From the IMG/VR virus record IMGVR_UViG_3300027573_000105, positions 1 to 25,683 of that record: a DNA stretch of 25,683 bases; one strand, given 5' to 3'. Shown one piece after another: positions 1-6,270 of the stretch. The stretch's first letter is position 1. Every line of letters starts with the position of its first letter. The notes beneath the pieces are model-generated. The model was not told the origin of the DNA and ran no database searches. It saw only the letters and a list, made by a program, of their open reading frames with translations. Both the position numbers and the translations under genes were made by a program. Source of the stretch: a virus.

Positions 1-1125
1 GCGCTGGAAGACAGGCTAAAAGCGGCAGCGCCTAAAGACCTGACTACCGAACTGGAAGAGGCAAAAGCCAGTATTAAAGTACTGAAAGACGCCGCCGATG
101 CAAACCAGCCCGTTATCGATAAATTCGTAAATGGCGAACTGACTACCAAAAAAGAAAGCAAACATTTTAATACTCTTTTAAGCGAAGGCATAAACGAGAA
201 CGCCGACAAGATCCGTGCAATGAAGAAAGGGCAAAGCGTAAGTTTTGAACTTAAAGTTGTAGGCGATATGACTTTCGGCGCAAGCTTTTCGACTGCCGAC
301 GTATCGGTAACAAACCTGAAACCTGGGATTATTGAACTCCCAAAGCGCAAACTACACGTTCGCGAACTTTTAAGCGGCGGTAGCATGTCACTTTCGAATT
401 TTGCCTACGTGAAGGAAACACCGGGCGAAAGCGGACCTTTACCAGTAGCCGAAGGAACAGCAAAGAACCAATTCGACCTGGATTTGCTGGAAACAAGTGT
501 TCCTGCCGAATATATTGCAGGCTGGTTACGTATTAGCCGCAAAATGTTGGACGACGTGCCGGGCATGACAACCTTTTTGCAAAGCCGCCTTCCTGAACTT
601 TTGTTAAGGGCCGAAGATACCCAGCTATTGACTGGCGACGGCACCAGCCCGAATTTGTCAGGTATCACCGACGCCGGCAACTTTACGGCACCTACCGGAT
701 CGGCTACGATTGACGTAGAACAGTTAGTCCAGGCTATTAGCCAACTGGAAGGCTACGACCGTGAGGCAAACGGAATTTTGTTGAACCCCGCCGACTACTA
801 CGCTATCCTATTGAATAAGGCAGCGGGCGGCGCAGGTACCTACGATTTGCCAACGGCATTGGCAACGATCAACAACGGCCAACTGTATATCGCCGGCGTA
901 CCTGTTTTCAGGTCTACCGCTATGGCGGCCGATAAATTTATCGTCGGTGATTGGGTAATGGGTGCAAACCTTTTGACCAGGGAAGCGCCACGGGTAGAGT
1001 TTTTCTACGAAGACGGCATAAACGTTCGCGAGAACAAAGTAACCGTAAGGGTAGAAGAAAGGATAGCATTCCCGATTTACGGCGACAACTATTTTATCTA
1101 TGGTGATTTCGGTAACCTTAGCTAA
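1..1125 (+). CDS. Major capsid protein, HK97 fold (5' end outside window)
   Basis: The reading frame is open from base 1 and continues through the internal ATG at 220, so the gene starts upstream of the window. The first ~75 visible residues are charged and helical (EELEEAKASIKVLKDAADA-like), matching the N-terminal delta/scaffolding region of HK97-type capsid proteins. The rest reads as the capsid core: the pattern VREL followed by an alternating beta stretch, then AEYIAGWLRISRKMLDD, LLTGDGTSPNLSGI and, near the end, VRVEERIAFPIYGDNYF are characteristic of HK97-family coats. It would assemble the icosahedral shell; the delta region is normally removed by the phage protease, whose gene should lie just upstream. 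Immediately followed by the connector genes, as expected for a head module. Family recognised from motifs and gene order; the true start is not visible. Confidence 0.9.
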   Translation, partial: ALEDRLKAAAPKDLTTELEEAKASIKVLKDAADANQPVIDKFVNGELTTKKESKHFNTLLSEGINENADKIRAMKKGQSVSFELKVVGDMTFGASFSTADVSVTNLKPGIIELPKRKLHVRELLSGGSMSLSNFAYVKETPGESGPLPVAEGTAKNQFDLDLLETSVPAEYIAGWLRISRKMLDDVPGMTTFLQSRLPELLLRAEDTQLLTGDGTSPNLSGITDAGNFTAPTGSATIDVEQLVQAISQLEGYDREANGILLNPADYYAILLNKAAGGAGTYDLPTALATINNGQLYIAGVPVFRSTAMAADKFIVGDWVMGANLLTREAPRVEFFYEDGINVRENKVTVRVEERIAFPIYGDNYFIYGDFGNLS

Positions 1126-1134
1126 TTTAGGCTA

Positions 1135-1764
1135 ATGAATTACCGAACCAACGAAGACAAAATAACTACCGGGCGCATAATCGGCGCCCGGTATAACCAT
1201 ATATTTTTGGTGGAAGATACCAGCGAAGAAAGCGCCGAAATAGAAGAGCCTGTAACGGTGGAAGAGGTAAAACATTATCTACGCTTAGAGGGTTTAGATC
1301 CGACCGACGATAGCCCCGGCGAAGAGTTTGTTTATGACGACGAATTGATTGCAGAACTGATAACCGAAGGGCGGACCTGGTTAGAAGCTTTTACCGGCGT
1401 TACGCTGATCCCCAAAACGTTAAAAGTGTGGTTATTGAACCAGGCCGGCGATATTGAACTGCCCGGGCCTGTTACTGGCGCTATAGTAATTACAAAAGAG
1501 AATAGCGACGTAGTGGCGGCAGATACGTATCAATTTATGGGTACGGTATTTCCTAAACTTATTACCTGTTTTCACGAACGTTTACAACTGGACTACGCGG
1601 CAGGCTACACGCGGGCAACCTGTCCGAAAGGATTAAAGACGGCATTAAAAGCCTACATAGCCGAAAATTACGAACATAGGGGCGACGAACAACCCGACAA
1701 AGCACTAACCGAAAGGGCGGCACGTAAGGCGCTGCCATATAGGAGGCTTACGTTATGGGCATAG
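1135..1764 (+). CDS. Head-tail connector protein (HK97 gp6 / phiE125 gp8-like)
   Basis: 209 residues if the ATG at 1135 is used. The core from about residue 38 (EPVTVEEVKHYLRLEG) through LIAELITEGRTWLEAFTGVTL, LDYAAGYT and KTALKAYIAENYEHRG is the all-helical gp6-like connector, where an acidic, helix-rich N-terminal half is followed by a conserved YxAGYT and a helix that packs on the portal ring. It forms the ring under the portal. The first ~37 residues are longer than family members normally have and include a sequence that forms a perfect 10-bp stem-loop in the DNA (1167-1193), so translation may instead begin at a TTG/GTG near 1207-1210. Overlaps the next gene by 10 nt, suggesting translational coupling. 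Confidence 0.8.
   Translation: MNYRTNEDKITTGRIIGARYNHIFLVEDTSEESAEIEEPVTVEEVKHYLRLEGLDPTDDSPGEEFVYDDELIAELITEGRTWLEAFTGVTLIPKTLKVWLLNQAGDIELPGPVTGAIVITKENSDVVAADTYQFMGTVFPKLITCFHERLQLDYAAGYTRATCPKGLKTALKAYIAENYEHRGDEQPDKALTERAARKALPYRRLTLWA
1167..1193 (+). other. Perfect 10-bp stem-loop just after the capsid gene
   Basis: TACCGGGCGC and GCGCCCGGTA are exact inverse complements separated by the 7-nt loop ATAATCG. It lies 42 nt past the capsid stop codon. A T-rich patch (ATATATTTTT) follows about 6 nt later. This is a plausible attenuator that would raise capsid mRNA relative to downstream genes, or a simple mRNA-stabilising 3' structure. It falls inside the annotated start of the connector gene, so it also bears on that start choice. 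Confidence 0.5.
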
Positions 1765-2096
1765 GACAGCGCCAGCCAATTATACTACGTAAAGTAACCG
1801 TAGCGATTGACCCGACAACCGGGCGCAACGTGGAGGCGCAGGACGAGGACCCGACCGGCATTTATAGGACGTGGGCGGAAGTAACCGGATCCGGCGGCGG
1901 GCGGGACTACTTGAACGGACAAATAGGTTTAACGCATACCCGCGATTTTTTAGTACGATTTCGTTTTGATAAATTCCCGAATTGTGAATGGAAAATAACT
2001 TACCAGGGCACACCGTGGACCGTTTCGAATATTCGCAGGGTGGATGAAAAGAAATTTTACTGGCAATTCACTGCAACACGTAAAAACGATGGTTAA
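1755..2096 (+). CDS. Head closure / head-tail adaptor (SPP1 gp16, HK97 gp7-like)
   Basis: 113 residues, the usual size for head-closure proteins (about 100-120). The pattern is typical: a short N-terminal beta strand (IILRKVTVAIDPTTG), a mid-region TWAEVTGSGGGRDYLNGQI, then THTRDFLVRFRFDKFPN, and a final strand pair around WTVSNIRRVDEKKFYWQFTATR. These proteins cap the connector ring and dock the tail. Start ATG at 1755 overlaps the connector stop by 10 nt, and its own stop overlaps the preferred start of the next gene by 8 nt. Function assigned from family pattern and position; no catalytic residues are expected. Confidence 0.8.
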   Translation: MGIGQRQPIILRKVTVAIDPTTGRNVEAQDEDPTGIYRTWAEVTGSGGGRDYLNGQIGLTHTRDFLVRFRFDKFPNCEWKITYQGTPWTVSNIRRVDEKKFYWQFTATRKNDG

Positions 2097-2718
2097 GGTA
2101 GAATTAAAAGGTATTAAAGAAATGCAACGACAATTTGCTGGCGCACCGGCGAACATAAAAAAGATTGTCAGCGCTGAAATACAAAGCGCCGCGGCAGAAT
2201 GGGTGGCGGGCGCCCGCAGGGACGTACCGATAGACCAGGGAGCGCTAAAGGGCAGTATTTCGTACTTTATGCGCAACGATTTACAGGCGGAAATAGTAGC
2301 GCAGAAATTTTATGCGCCATTTATGGAATTTGGGACGAAAGGAAAATATAGAGCGATACCCGGCACCGAAGCAATAGCGCAGCAATTTAAAGGGTATAAA
2401 GGCGGCGATTTTCAAGAGTTTTTGCGAATGATAACACGCTGGGCAAAACGTAAAGGAATAAGCGGCACGTACAGCGTAAAGACACGGCGCAGGACTGGTA
2501 GCCGGGCAACGCAGCAAGCGCAGGACGACGCGGTGGCATGGCCTATTGCTATGAATATTTTAAAACATGGCGTTAAACCGCATCCGTTTTTCTTTAAGCA
2601 GAAAGAAATTGTTTGGCCTAAAATGATAGAACGCATAAAAAGAAACTTTGAAACGAAAAGCGGCGTTTCTGTGATTATGCCAGGCGACATTAAACGGCCC
2701 AAAATTGTAACGATATGA
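2089..2718 (+). CDS. Tail completion protein, HK97 gp10-like
   Basis: 209 residues from the ATG at 2089. An upstream in-frame ATG at 2044 exists, but the 2089 start gives the family-typical N-terminus MVKVELKGIKEMQRQF and an ATGGTTAA overlap with the preceding stop. The gp10-like core is visible: an amphipathic helix, AAAEWVAGARRDVPIDQGALKGSI, then YAPFMEFGTKG, which is the hallmark of the HK97 gp10/putative tail component family. A basic middle insertion (TRWAKRKGISGTYSVKTRRR) makes it longer than the ~130-150 residue minimal family. It probably sits at the head-proximal end of the tail. The stop shares ATGA with the next start. Confidence 0.8.
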   Translation: MVKVELKGIKEMQRQFAGAPANIKKIVSAEIQSAAAEWVAGARRDVPIDQGALKGSISYFMRNDLQAEIVAQKFYAPFMEFGTKGKYRAIPGTEAIAQQFKGYKGGDFQEFLRMITRWAKRKGISGTYSVKTRRRTGSRATQQAQDDAVAWPIAMNILKHGVKPHPFFFKQKEIVWPKMIERIKRNFETKSGVSVIMPGDIKRPKIVTI

Positions 2719-3140
2719 TAAACGTAGGCGCTAAACTTTTACAGGCATGGTATTTATGTATCGCGGGAAATGTCCCGGTACCGACATACACGGAAGACGC
2801 GGCGCCGGATAACGAGAACAGCGGCAACTACGTTCTATTGAGAGTGGAAAGCGAAACAAATCAAAGCAATAACCAGGCTTTTGTTACGTCGCCGGTTATC
2901 ATTACCGAAGTAGTCACGCGGTTTTCAGTACGGATAGATTACGAACCGGCAAACCAAATAGACAGTTTAATAGGGCAGGCGGTGAACCCGACGCCGGCAC
3001 AGCACGGACTACCAGCGCAAACCGGTATTCAGATAGTAGAAATAAGGCGGGAAAATTCCACAACGTTAACCGAAGATGATGGAACTTATAAATATTATAG
3101 AATAATAACACGTAATTTGCACAGAATAGTACAAAATTAA
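2715..3140 (+). CDS. Tail terminator-like protein
   Basis: 141 residues, located exactly where siphophages encode the tail terminator (gpU/gp17-like, DUF3168-type): between the gp10-like protein and the tail tube. The ending, where a short beta pair is followed by YKYYRIITRNLHRIVQN, and the mixed alpha/beta pattern with VVTRFSVRIDYEP in the middle are compatible with this fold. Terminators form a hexameric ring that stops tail tube polymerisation and joins the head. There are no diagnostic catalytic motifs, so the call rests on length, position and general pattern. Start overlaps the previous stop by 4 nt (ATGA). Confidence 0.6.
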   Translation: MINVGAKLLQAWYLCIAGNVPVPTYTEDAAPDNENSGNYVLLRVESETNQSNNQAFVTSPVIITEVVTRFSVRIDYEPANQIDSLIGQAVNPTPAQHGLPAQTGIQIVEIRRENSTTLTEDDGTYKYYRIITRNLHRIVQN

Positions 3141-3160
3141 ACCGTTTAAAATTTAATATT

Positions 3161-3628
3161 ATGTCAGAAGTAGCAGGTAAATTAGTCAATATGCGGATCC
3201 GTGTAAACGGCACGCAGGACGAATTTAAAATATTGGTTTGTACGGAAGACAGCCAATTCCAGATTACAAACGAAACCAGCGAACGCCGGACAAACTGCGG
3301 CGTAAAAGCCAGCGCCGCCGAAGCGACGTTTTCCGCGTCCGGTAACGCCGTACAGAACCCAACGCCTACCAGCCTGGAAGTAAGTTACAACGACGTGAAG
3401 GCGTGGCAAAAGGGTACAAACGGCGTACCTACTAAACTGGATTTCCAGTATATCAGCGACGCGGACGCCGTACTGGCGGAAGGCGAAGGCGTAAACAACT
3501 ACGGCAGCGGATGGTTTACAGACACAACCTTTACAGCGTCTGCCGAAGCGGATGGTATTGGTAGTTTTTCATGGTCATTCACAGGCACCGGCACCCTTGA
3601 TGAATACGACGACGAAAGCGGATCTTAA
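3161..3628 (+). CDS. Major tail (tube) protein
   Basis: 155 residues, acidic and beta-rich. It begins with a tube-like strand pair (AGKLVNMRIRVNGTQDEFKIL), has ITNETSERRTNCGVKASA in the loop region, and ends in a strand with the typical FSWSFTGTGTLDEY pattern (tail tubes often end in a strand containing SF..tG). It lies between the terminator and the tail chaperones, the canonical tube position. It would polymerise as stacked hexamers around the tape measure. It has its own 20-nt leader (3141-3160) instead of overlapping the gene before it, consistent with stronger independent translation of a high-copy structural protein. No Shine-Dalgarno sequence is visible; the leader is A/T-rich, as in Bacteroidota. 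Confidence 0.8.
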   Translation: MSEVAGKLVNMRIRVNGTQDEFKILVCTEDSQFQITNETSERRTNCGVKASAAEATFSASGNAVQNPTPTSLEVSYNDVKAWQKGTNGVPTKLDFQYISDADAVLAEGEGVNNYGSGWFTDTTFTASAEADGIGSFSWSFTGTGTLDEYDDESGS

Positions 3629-3631
3629 TTT

Positions 3632-4012
3632 ATGAATGGCTATACTACTATAGATTTAAACGGTACGCCGGTAGGTTTAAAGTTTGCATATCCGGCAATA
3701 AAGCTTTTTACAGAGGCTTGTGTAAAGAACACAGATATTTATTTTATTGGCGAAGGCGACGCCGGCGGTTTTACGGTGGAAGGACTGGCAAAGCTTATTG
3801 AGTGCAGTTATAGAAATAATTGCATTTTAAAAGAGGTAGAACCGGCGCTAAAATTCGAAGACTTTTATAACTACGTGGAACAAGCGCAGGAAACGCCGGA
3901 AGGGCTGGAAGAGTTAAAAAAGGTATCGGAAGTTTACGCAGCCAGTACAGTTATGAAAAAGATCGTAGCCGGAAATAAGGAACTTGAAAAAAAAAGACAG
4001 ACCAGCCAATAG
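3632..4012 (+). CDS. Tail assembly chaperone, short form (gpG-like)
   Basis: 126 residues, between tail tube and tape measure, the invariant place for the lambda G / GT chaperone pair. It starts MNGYTTIDLNGTPVGLKFAY, is helical afterwards (EGLAKLIECSYRNN, FYNYVEQAQETPEGLEELKKVSEVY) and ends KELEKKRQTSQ just past an A9 run at 3987-3995. It should bind the tape measure and recruit tube subunits without entering the virion. The termination codon is at 4010. A second reading frame in -1 is open from 3988, so a minor extended product (gpGT) is predicted. Sequence identity to lambda G is not evident; the call depends on position, size and the frameshift architecture. Confidence 0.75.
   Translation: MNGYTTIDLNGTPVGLKFAYPAIKLFTEACVKNTDIYFIGEGDAGGFTVEGLAKLIECSYRNNCILKEVEPALKFEDFYNYVEQAQETPEGLEELKKVSEVYAASTVMKKIVAGNKELEKKRQTSQ
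3987..3995 (+). other. Predicted programmed -1 frameshift site (A9 run)
   Basis: In the zero frame the codons read GAA AAA AAA AGA. Nine consecutive A residues let both tRNAs re-pair after a one-base backward slip. The -1 frame has a stop at 3985-3987 and is open from 3988 to 4338, so the A run is the only slip-prone sequence in the short overlap (3988-4010) between the two frames. No clear downstream stimulatory stem was seen. Polymerase slippage on A9 would give the same fusion and is an alternative mechanism. Confidence 0.75.
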
Positions 4013-4338
4013 ATTTTGATGAAATAGAACAAATACTTTTTGGTGAACTTTTAATAAGGCCGTGGGAACTGGCAAAAATGACTTTTCGCGAGGTCATTTT
4101 AAGTATAAACGGGTTACGAAACAGGGACAAAATGCTGGAAGCATGGCAGCGCCGAAGTACTTTTATTATTGCCAGTACGAATTTTGGCGGTAAAGGGGTG
4201 GCAAATAAGATGGAAAAACTCTGGCCTATTGAAGGCGTAGACCGCGTAAAGGTGAACCAAAAGGCAAAAGACCAATTACGCAAACTACGTGAAATGGAAG
4301 CGGTAAAAATAGCGCAGGCAAAAGAAAAACTTTTATAA
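3988..4338 (+). CDS. T domain of the tail chaperone, made as a gpGT-like -1 frameshift fusion
   Basis: This frame has no ATG until 4078, yet it is open and protein-like upstream of it (TDQPIDFDEIEQILFGELL, then IRPWELAKM). That supports reading by frameshift from the gpG-like gene rather than independent initiation. The fusion would be about 235 residues: ~121 from the first frame, then ~114 from this one. The T part contains FGELLIRPWELAKMTFREV, a pattern like T domains that start with a short helix ending in a P.E..kmT stretch, and closes with a highly charged helix (KDQLRKLREMEAVKIAQAKEKLL). In lambda the T domain contacts tube subunits while G coats the tape measure. The stop directly abuts the tape-measure ATG at 4339. 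Confidence 0.7.
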   Translation, partial: KKKTDQPIDFDEIEQILFGELLIRPWELAKMTFREVILSINGLRNRDKMLEAWQRRSTFIIASTNFGGKGVANKMEKLWPIEGVDRVKVNQKAKDQLRKLREMEAVKIAQAKEKLL

Positions 4339-6270
4339 ATGGCGGAAGGTTTAAAACTGGTAGTCGGTGCAGACGTTAACGAGGCTGAAAAAGGGCTGAA
4401 ACGATTAGTTGACGACATGCAGAAAACCGGCGACGCCGCCGAAAAATTAGGCACCGACTTTTCTAAAGCATTCGGCCGGGCACCGTTAGGCGACCTTAAC
4501 GCCTACGTAAAAGGCGTACAAAACCTAAAAACTAATCTTAACAACGTAAAAGTTGGGCCTATTGGCGGGCAGCTGGCGGCGTCAGTGGCCACAGCAAACG
4601 CCGAACTAAAGAAACTGCCAAACGTCAGCAACGCCGCCACGTCGTCGTTAATCAATTTGGGAAGAGTTGCGCAAGATGCGCCTTTCGGATTTTTGGGAAT
4701 AGCGAACAATCTAAACCCGCTATTAGAAGGTTTTCAAAGATTAAAACAGCAAAGCGGTAGCACCGGTACGGCGTTAAAAGCGTTAGGCAGTAGCTTATTG
4801 GGCGCCGGCGGTATTGGCCTGGCGTTATCCGTCGTTTCGTCTTTATTAATCGTTTTCGGCGACCGCCTTTTCGGCGCAAGCAAAGCGGCGGACGACAGCA
4901 AAGGCAGGCTGGACAGTCTTAACGACAGCATAAAAAGAGTAACGGAAAACATAGGCGACCTAACCAGCGCCATACAATTTCAAAACGAATTAGGCGCCAT
5001 AAACGTAAAGATTGGCGGGTTTGGTGATATACAGGACTTGCGGGAACAATCAGTAGCACAACAACAACTGGTAGAAGATTTGGGCGCACAGGTATTGAAA
5101 GCGCAAAAGAATTTTTCAGATGCGCAACTGGAAAACCAGCGCCAGGCGAACGAAGACAGCCAAAAAGTAGAAGACGACGCACTAAAGGCGCTGAACGCAG
5201 CACAGGACGCACAGGCGGCAGCCCGTGAAAAGGGCACTATTATTTTCCGCAAAATAGCTTTGCAGCGGATAGACGACGCGAAGGCGGACAACAAGAAAGA
5301 AGAGGACCTACAAAAAAAGAATATTGAGGCGCTTAAAAAATATATCGACGACGCCAAACGGTTAAACAGCGAACTTGAAAGGGTGGGTTTTGTGGCGCCT
5401 GCGAATTTTTCATTTTTCGACAGCCAGGAAGAGGCGCTAACAAAAGCAAAAAAAGTATTTGCCGATTTTGCCAGTAGGGATTTGGAAGTAGCCGCGTCCG
5501 TTTTTTCTGTACCGTTACAAATTACCGAACCGCCGCCCGAACAAATTACCAACGCGCTAACCGAAACCGAAAAGTTGGTAAAGCGTAGTATTTTACAATT
5601 TCCACCGGCGGAAATACCGGTAGAATTCAGCGCAACGGAAGAGCAAAATGCGGCATTTATCAGCGACTTTAGAAAGCAATTTGAGGCAATCGGTTTAGGT
5701 TTAAATTTAATACCGGAAGACCTGGCGGACCCGGCACTATTCGGTAAGTTAAGCAGTCAACTTAAAGAAGCAACCGGCGCCATAGAAGTAGCGAACGCCG
5801 CCGCGTCTGTCTTATCAAATACTTTTCAATCTTTATTCAGCCGGATAATTGAAGGGGAGAACCCAATAAAGGCGTTTTTTCAATCAATAGGGCAGGCTAT
5901 TTTACAGTTAATAACGCAGCTGATAGCGGCAGCCATTAAAGCGGCTATTTTCCAGGCTATTTTATCTGCAGCGACGGGCGGCGTAGGCGGCGGCGCAGGC
6001 ATATTTAAGTTCTTAGCTAAAGGTATCACAGGCTTTGCGCAGGGCGGTATAGTTAGCGGCCCGACGCTGGCGCTGGTAGGTGAAGGCGTAGGAACCAGCC
6101 GTAGCAACCCGGAAGTAATAGCGCCGCTGGACCAACTGAAAAGCATGTTATCCGGGTTTGGCGGTAGCGGGCAATCGGTAGTAATAGTAAACGGGCGGAC
6201 CCGCGGCAATCAATTTGAACTGTTAGCACAACGGACACAAAAACAAAATAGGCGTTTAGGCGCCGGGTAA
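4339..6270 (+). CDS. Tape measure protein
   Basis: 643 residues. Long helical and coiled-coil segments, two hydrophobic blocks and a signature end identify it. Residues ~145-180 (SLLGAGGIGLALSVVSSLLI) and ~510-560 (ILQLITQLIAAAIKAAIFQA) are candidate membrane-penetrating helices. The middle (~225-350) is a charged Q/A/E/K-rich coiled coil. The C-terminus has AQGGIVSGPTLALVGEG followed by NPEVIAPLDQLKSML, a motif repeated in many tape measures. The protein sets tail length and is ejected into the cell with the DNA. At about 1.5 A per residue, a known rule of thumb, the tail would be near 95 nm, quite short for a siphophage. Start immediately follows the chaperone stop. Confidence 0.92.
   Translation: MAEGLKLVVGADVNEAEKGLKRLVDDMQKTGDAAEKLGTDFSKAFGRAPLGDLNAYVKGVQNLKTNLNNVKVGPIGGQLAASVATANAELKKLPNVSNAATSSLINLGRVAQDAPFGFLGIANNLNPLLEGFQRLKQQSGSTGTALKALGSSLLGAGGIGLALSVVSSLLIVFGDRLFGASKAADDSKGRLDSLNDSIKRVTENIGDLTSAIQFQNELGAINVKIGGFGDIQDLREQSVAQQQLVEDLGAQVLKAQKNFSDAQLENQRQANEDSQKVEDDALKALNAAQDAQAAAREKGTIIFRKIALQRIDDAKADNKKEEDLQKKNIEALKKYIDDAKRLNSELERVGFVAPANFSFFDSQEEALTKAKKVFADFASRDLEVAASVFSVPLQITEPPPEQITNALTETEKLVKRSILQFPPAEIPVEFSATEEQNAAFISDFRKQFEAIGLGLNLIPEDLADPALFGKLSSQLKEATGAIEVANAAASVLSNTFQSLFSRIIEGENPIKAFFQSIGQAILQLITQLIAAAIKAAIFQAILSAATGGVGGGAGIFKFLAKGITGFAQGGIVSGPTLALVGEGVGTSRSNPEVIAPLDQLKSMLSGFGGSGQSVVIVNGRTRGNQFELLAQRTQKQNRRLGAG

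Noticed and set aside
3137-3149. Palindrome TTAAAC C GTTTAA before the tail tube gene
   Set aside because: Short and A/T-rich, overlaps a stop codon, no second copy or promoter nearby; could be chance.
4078-4338. Independent 86-residue gene starting at ATG 4078
   Set aside because: The frame is open and protein-like upstream to 3988, and the A9 run plus gene order favour a frameshift fusion. Independent initiation cannot be excluded entirely.
3951-4454. 167-residue minus-strand frame across the chaperone genes
   Set aside because: Overlaps convincing + strand genes entirely, and has a composition typical of an antisense shadow.
4980-5552. 190-residue open frame on the minus strand within the tape measure gene
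   Set aside because: Ser/Cys/Phe-rich low-complexity product with no domain pattern; it mirrors the codon bias of the tape-measure gene.
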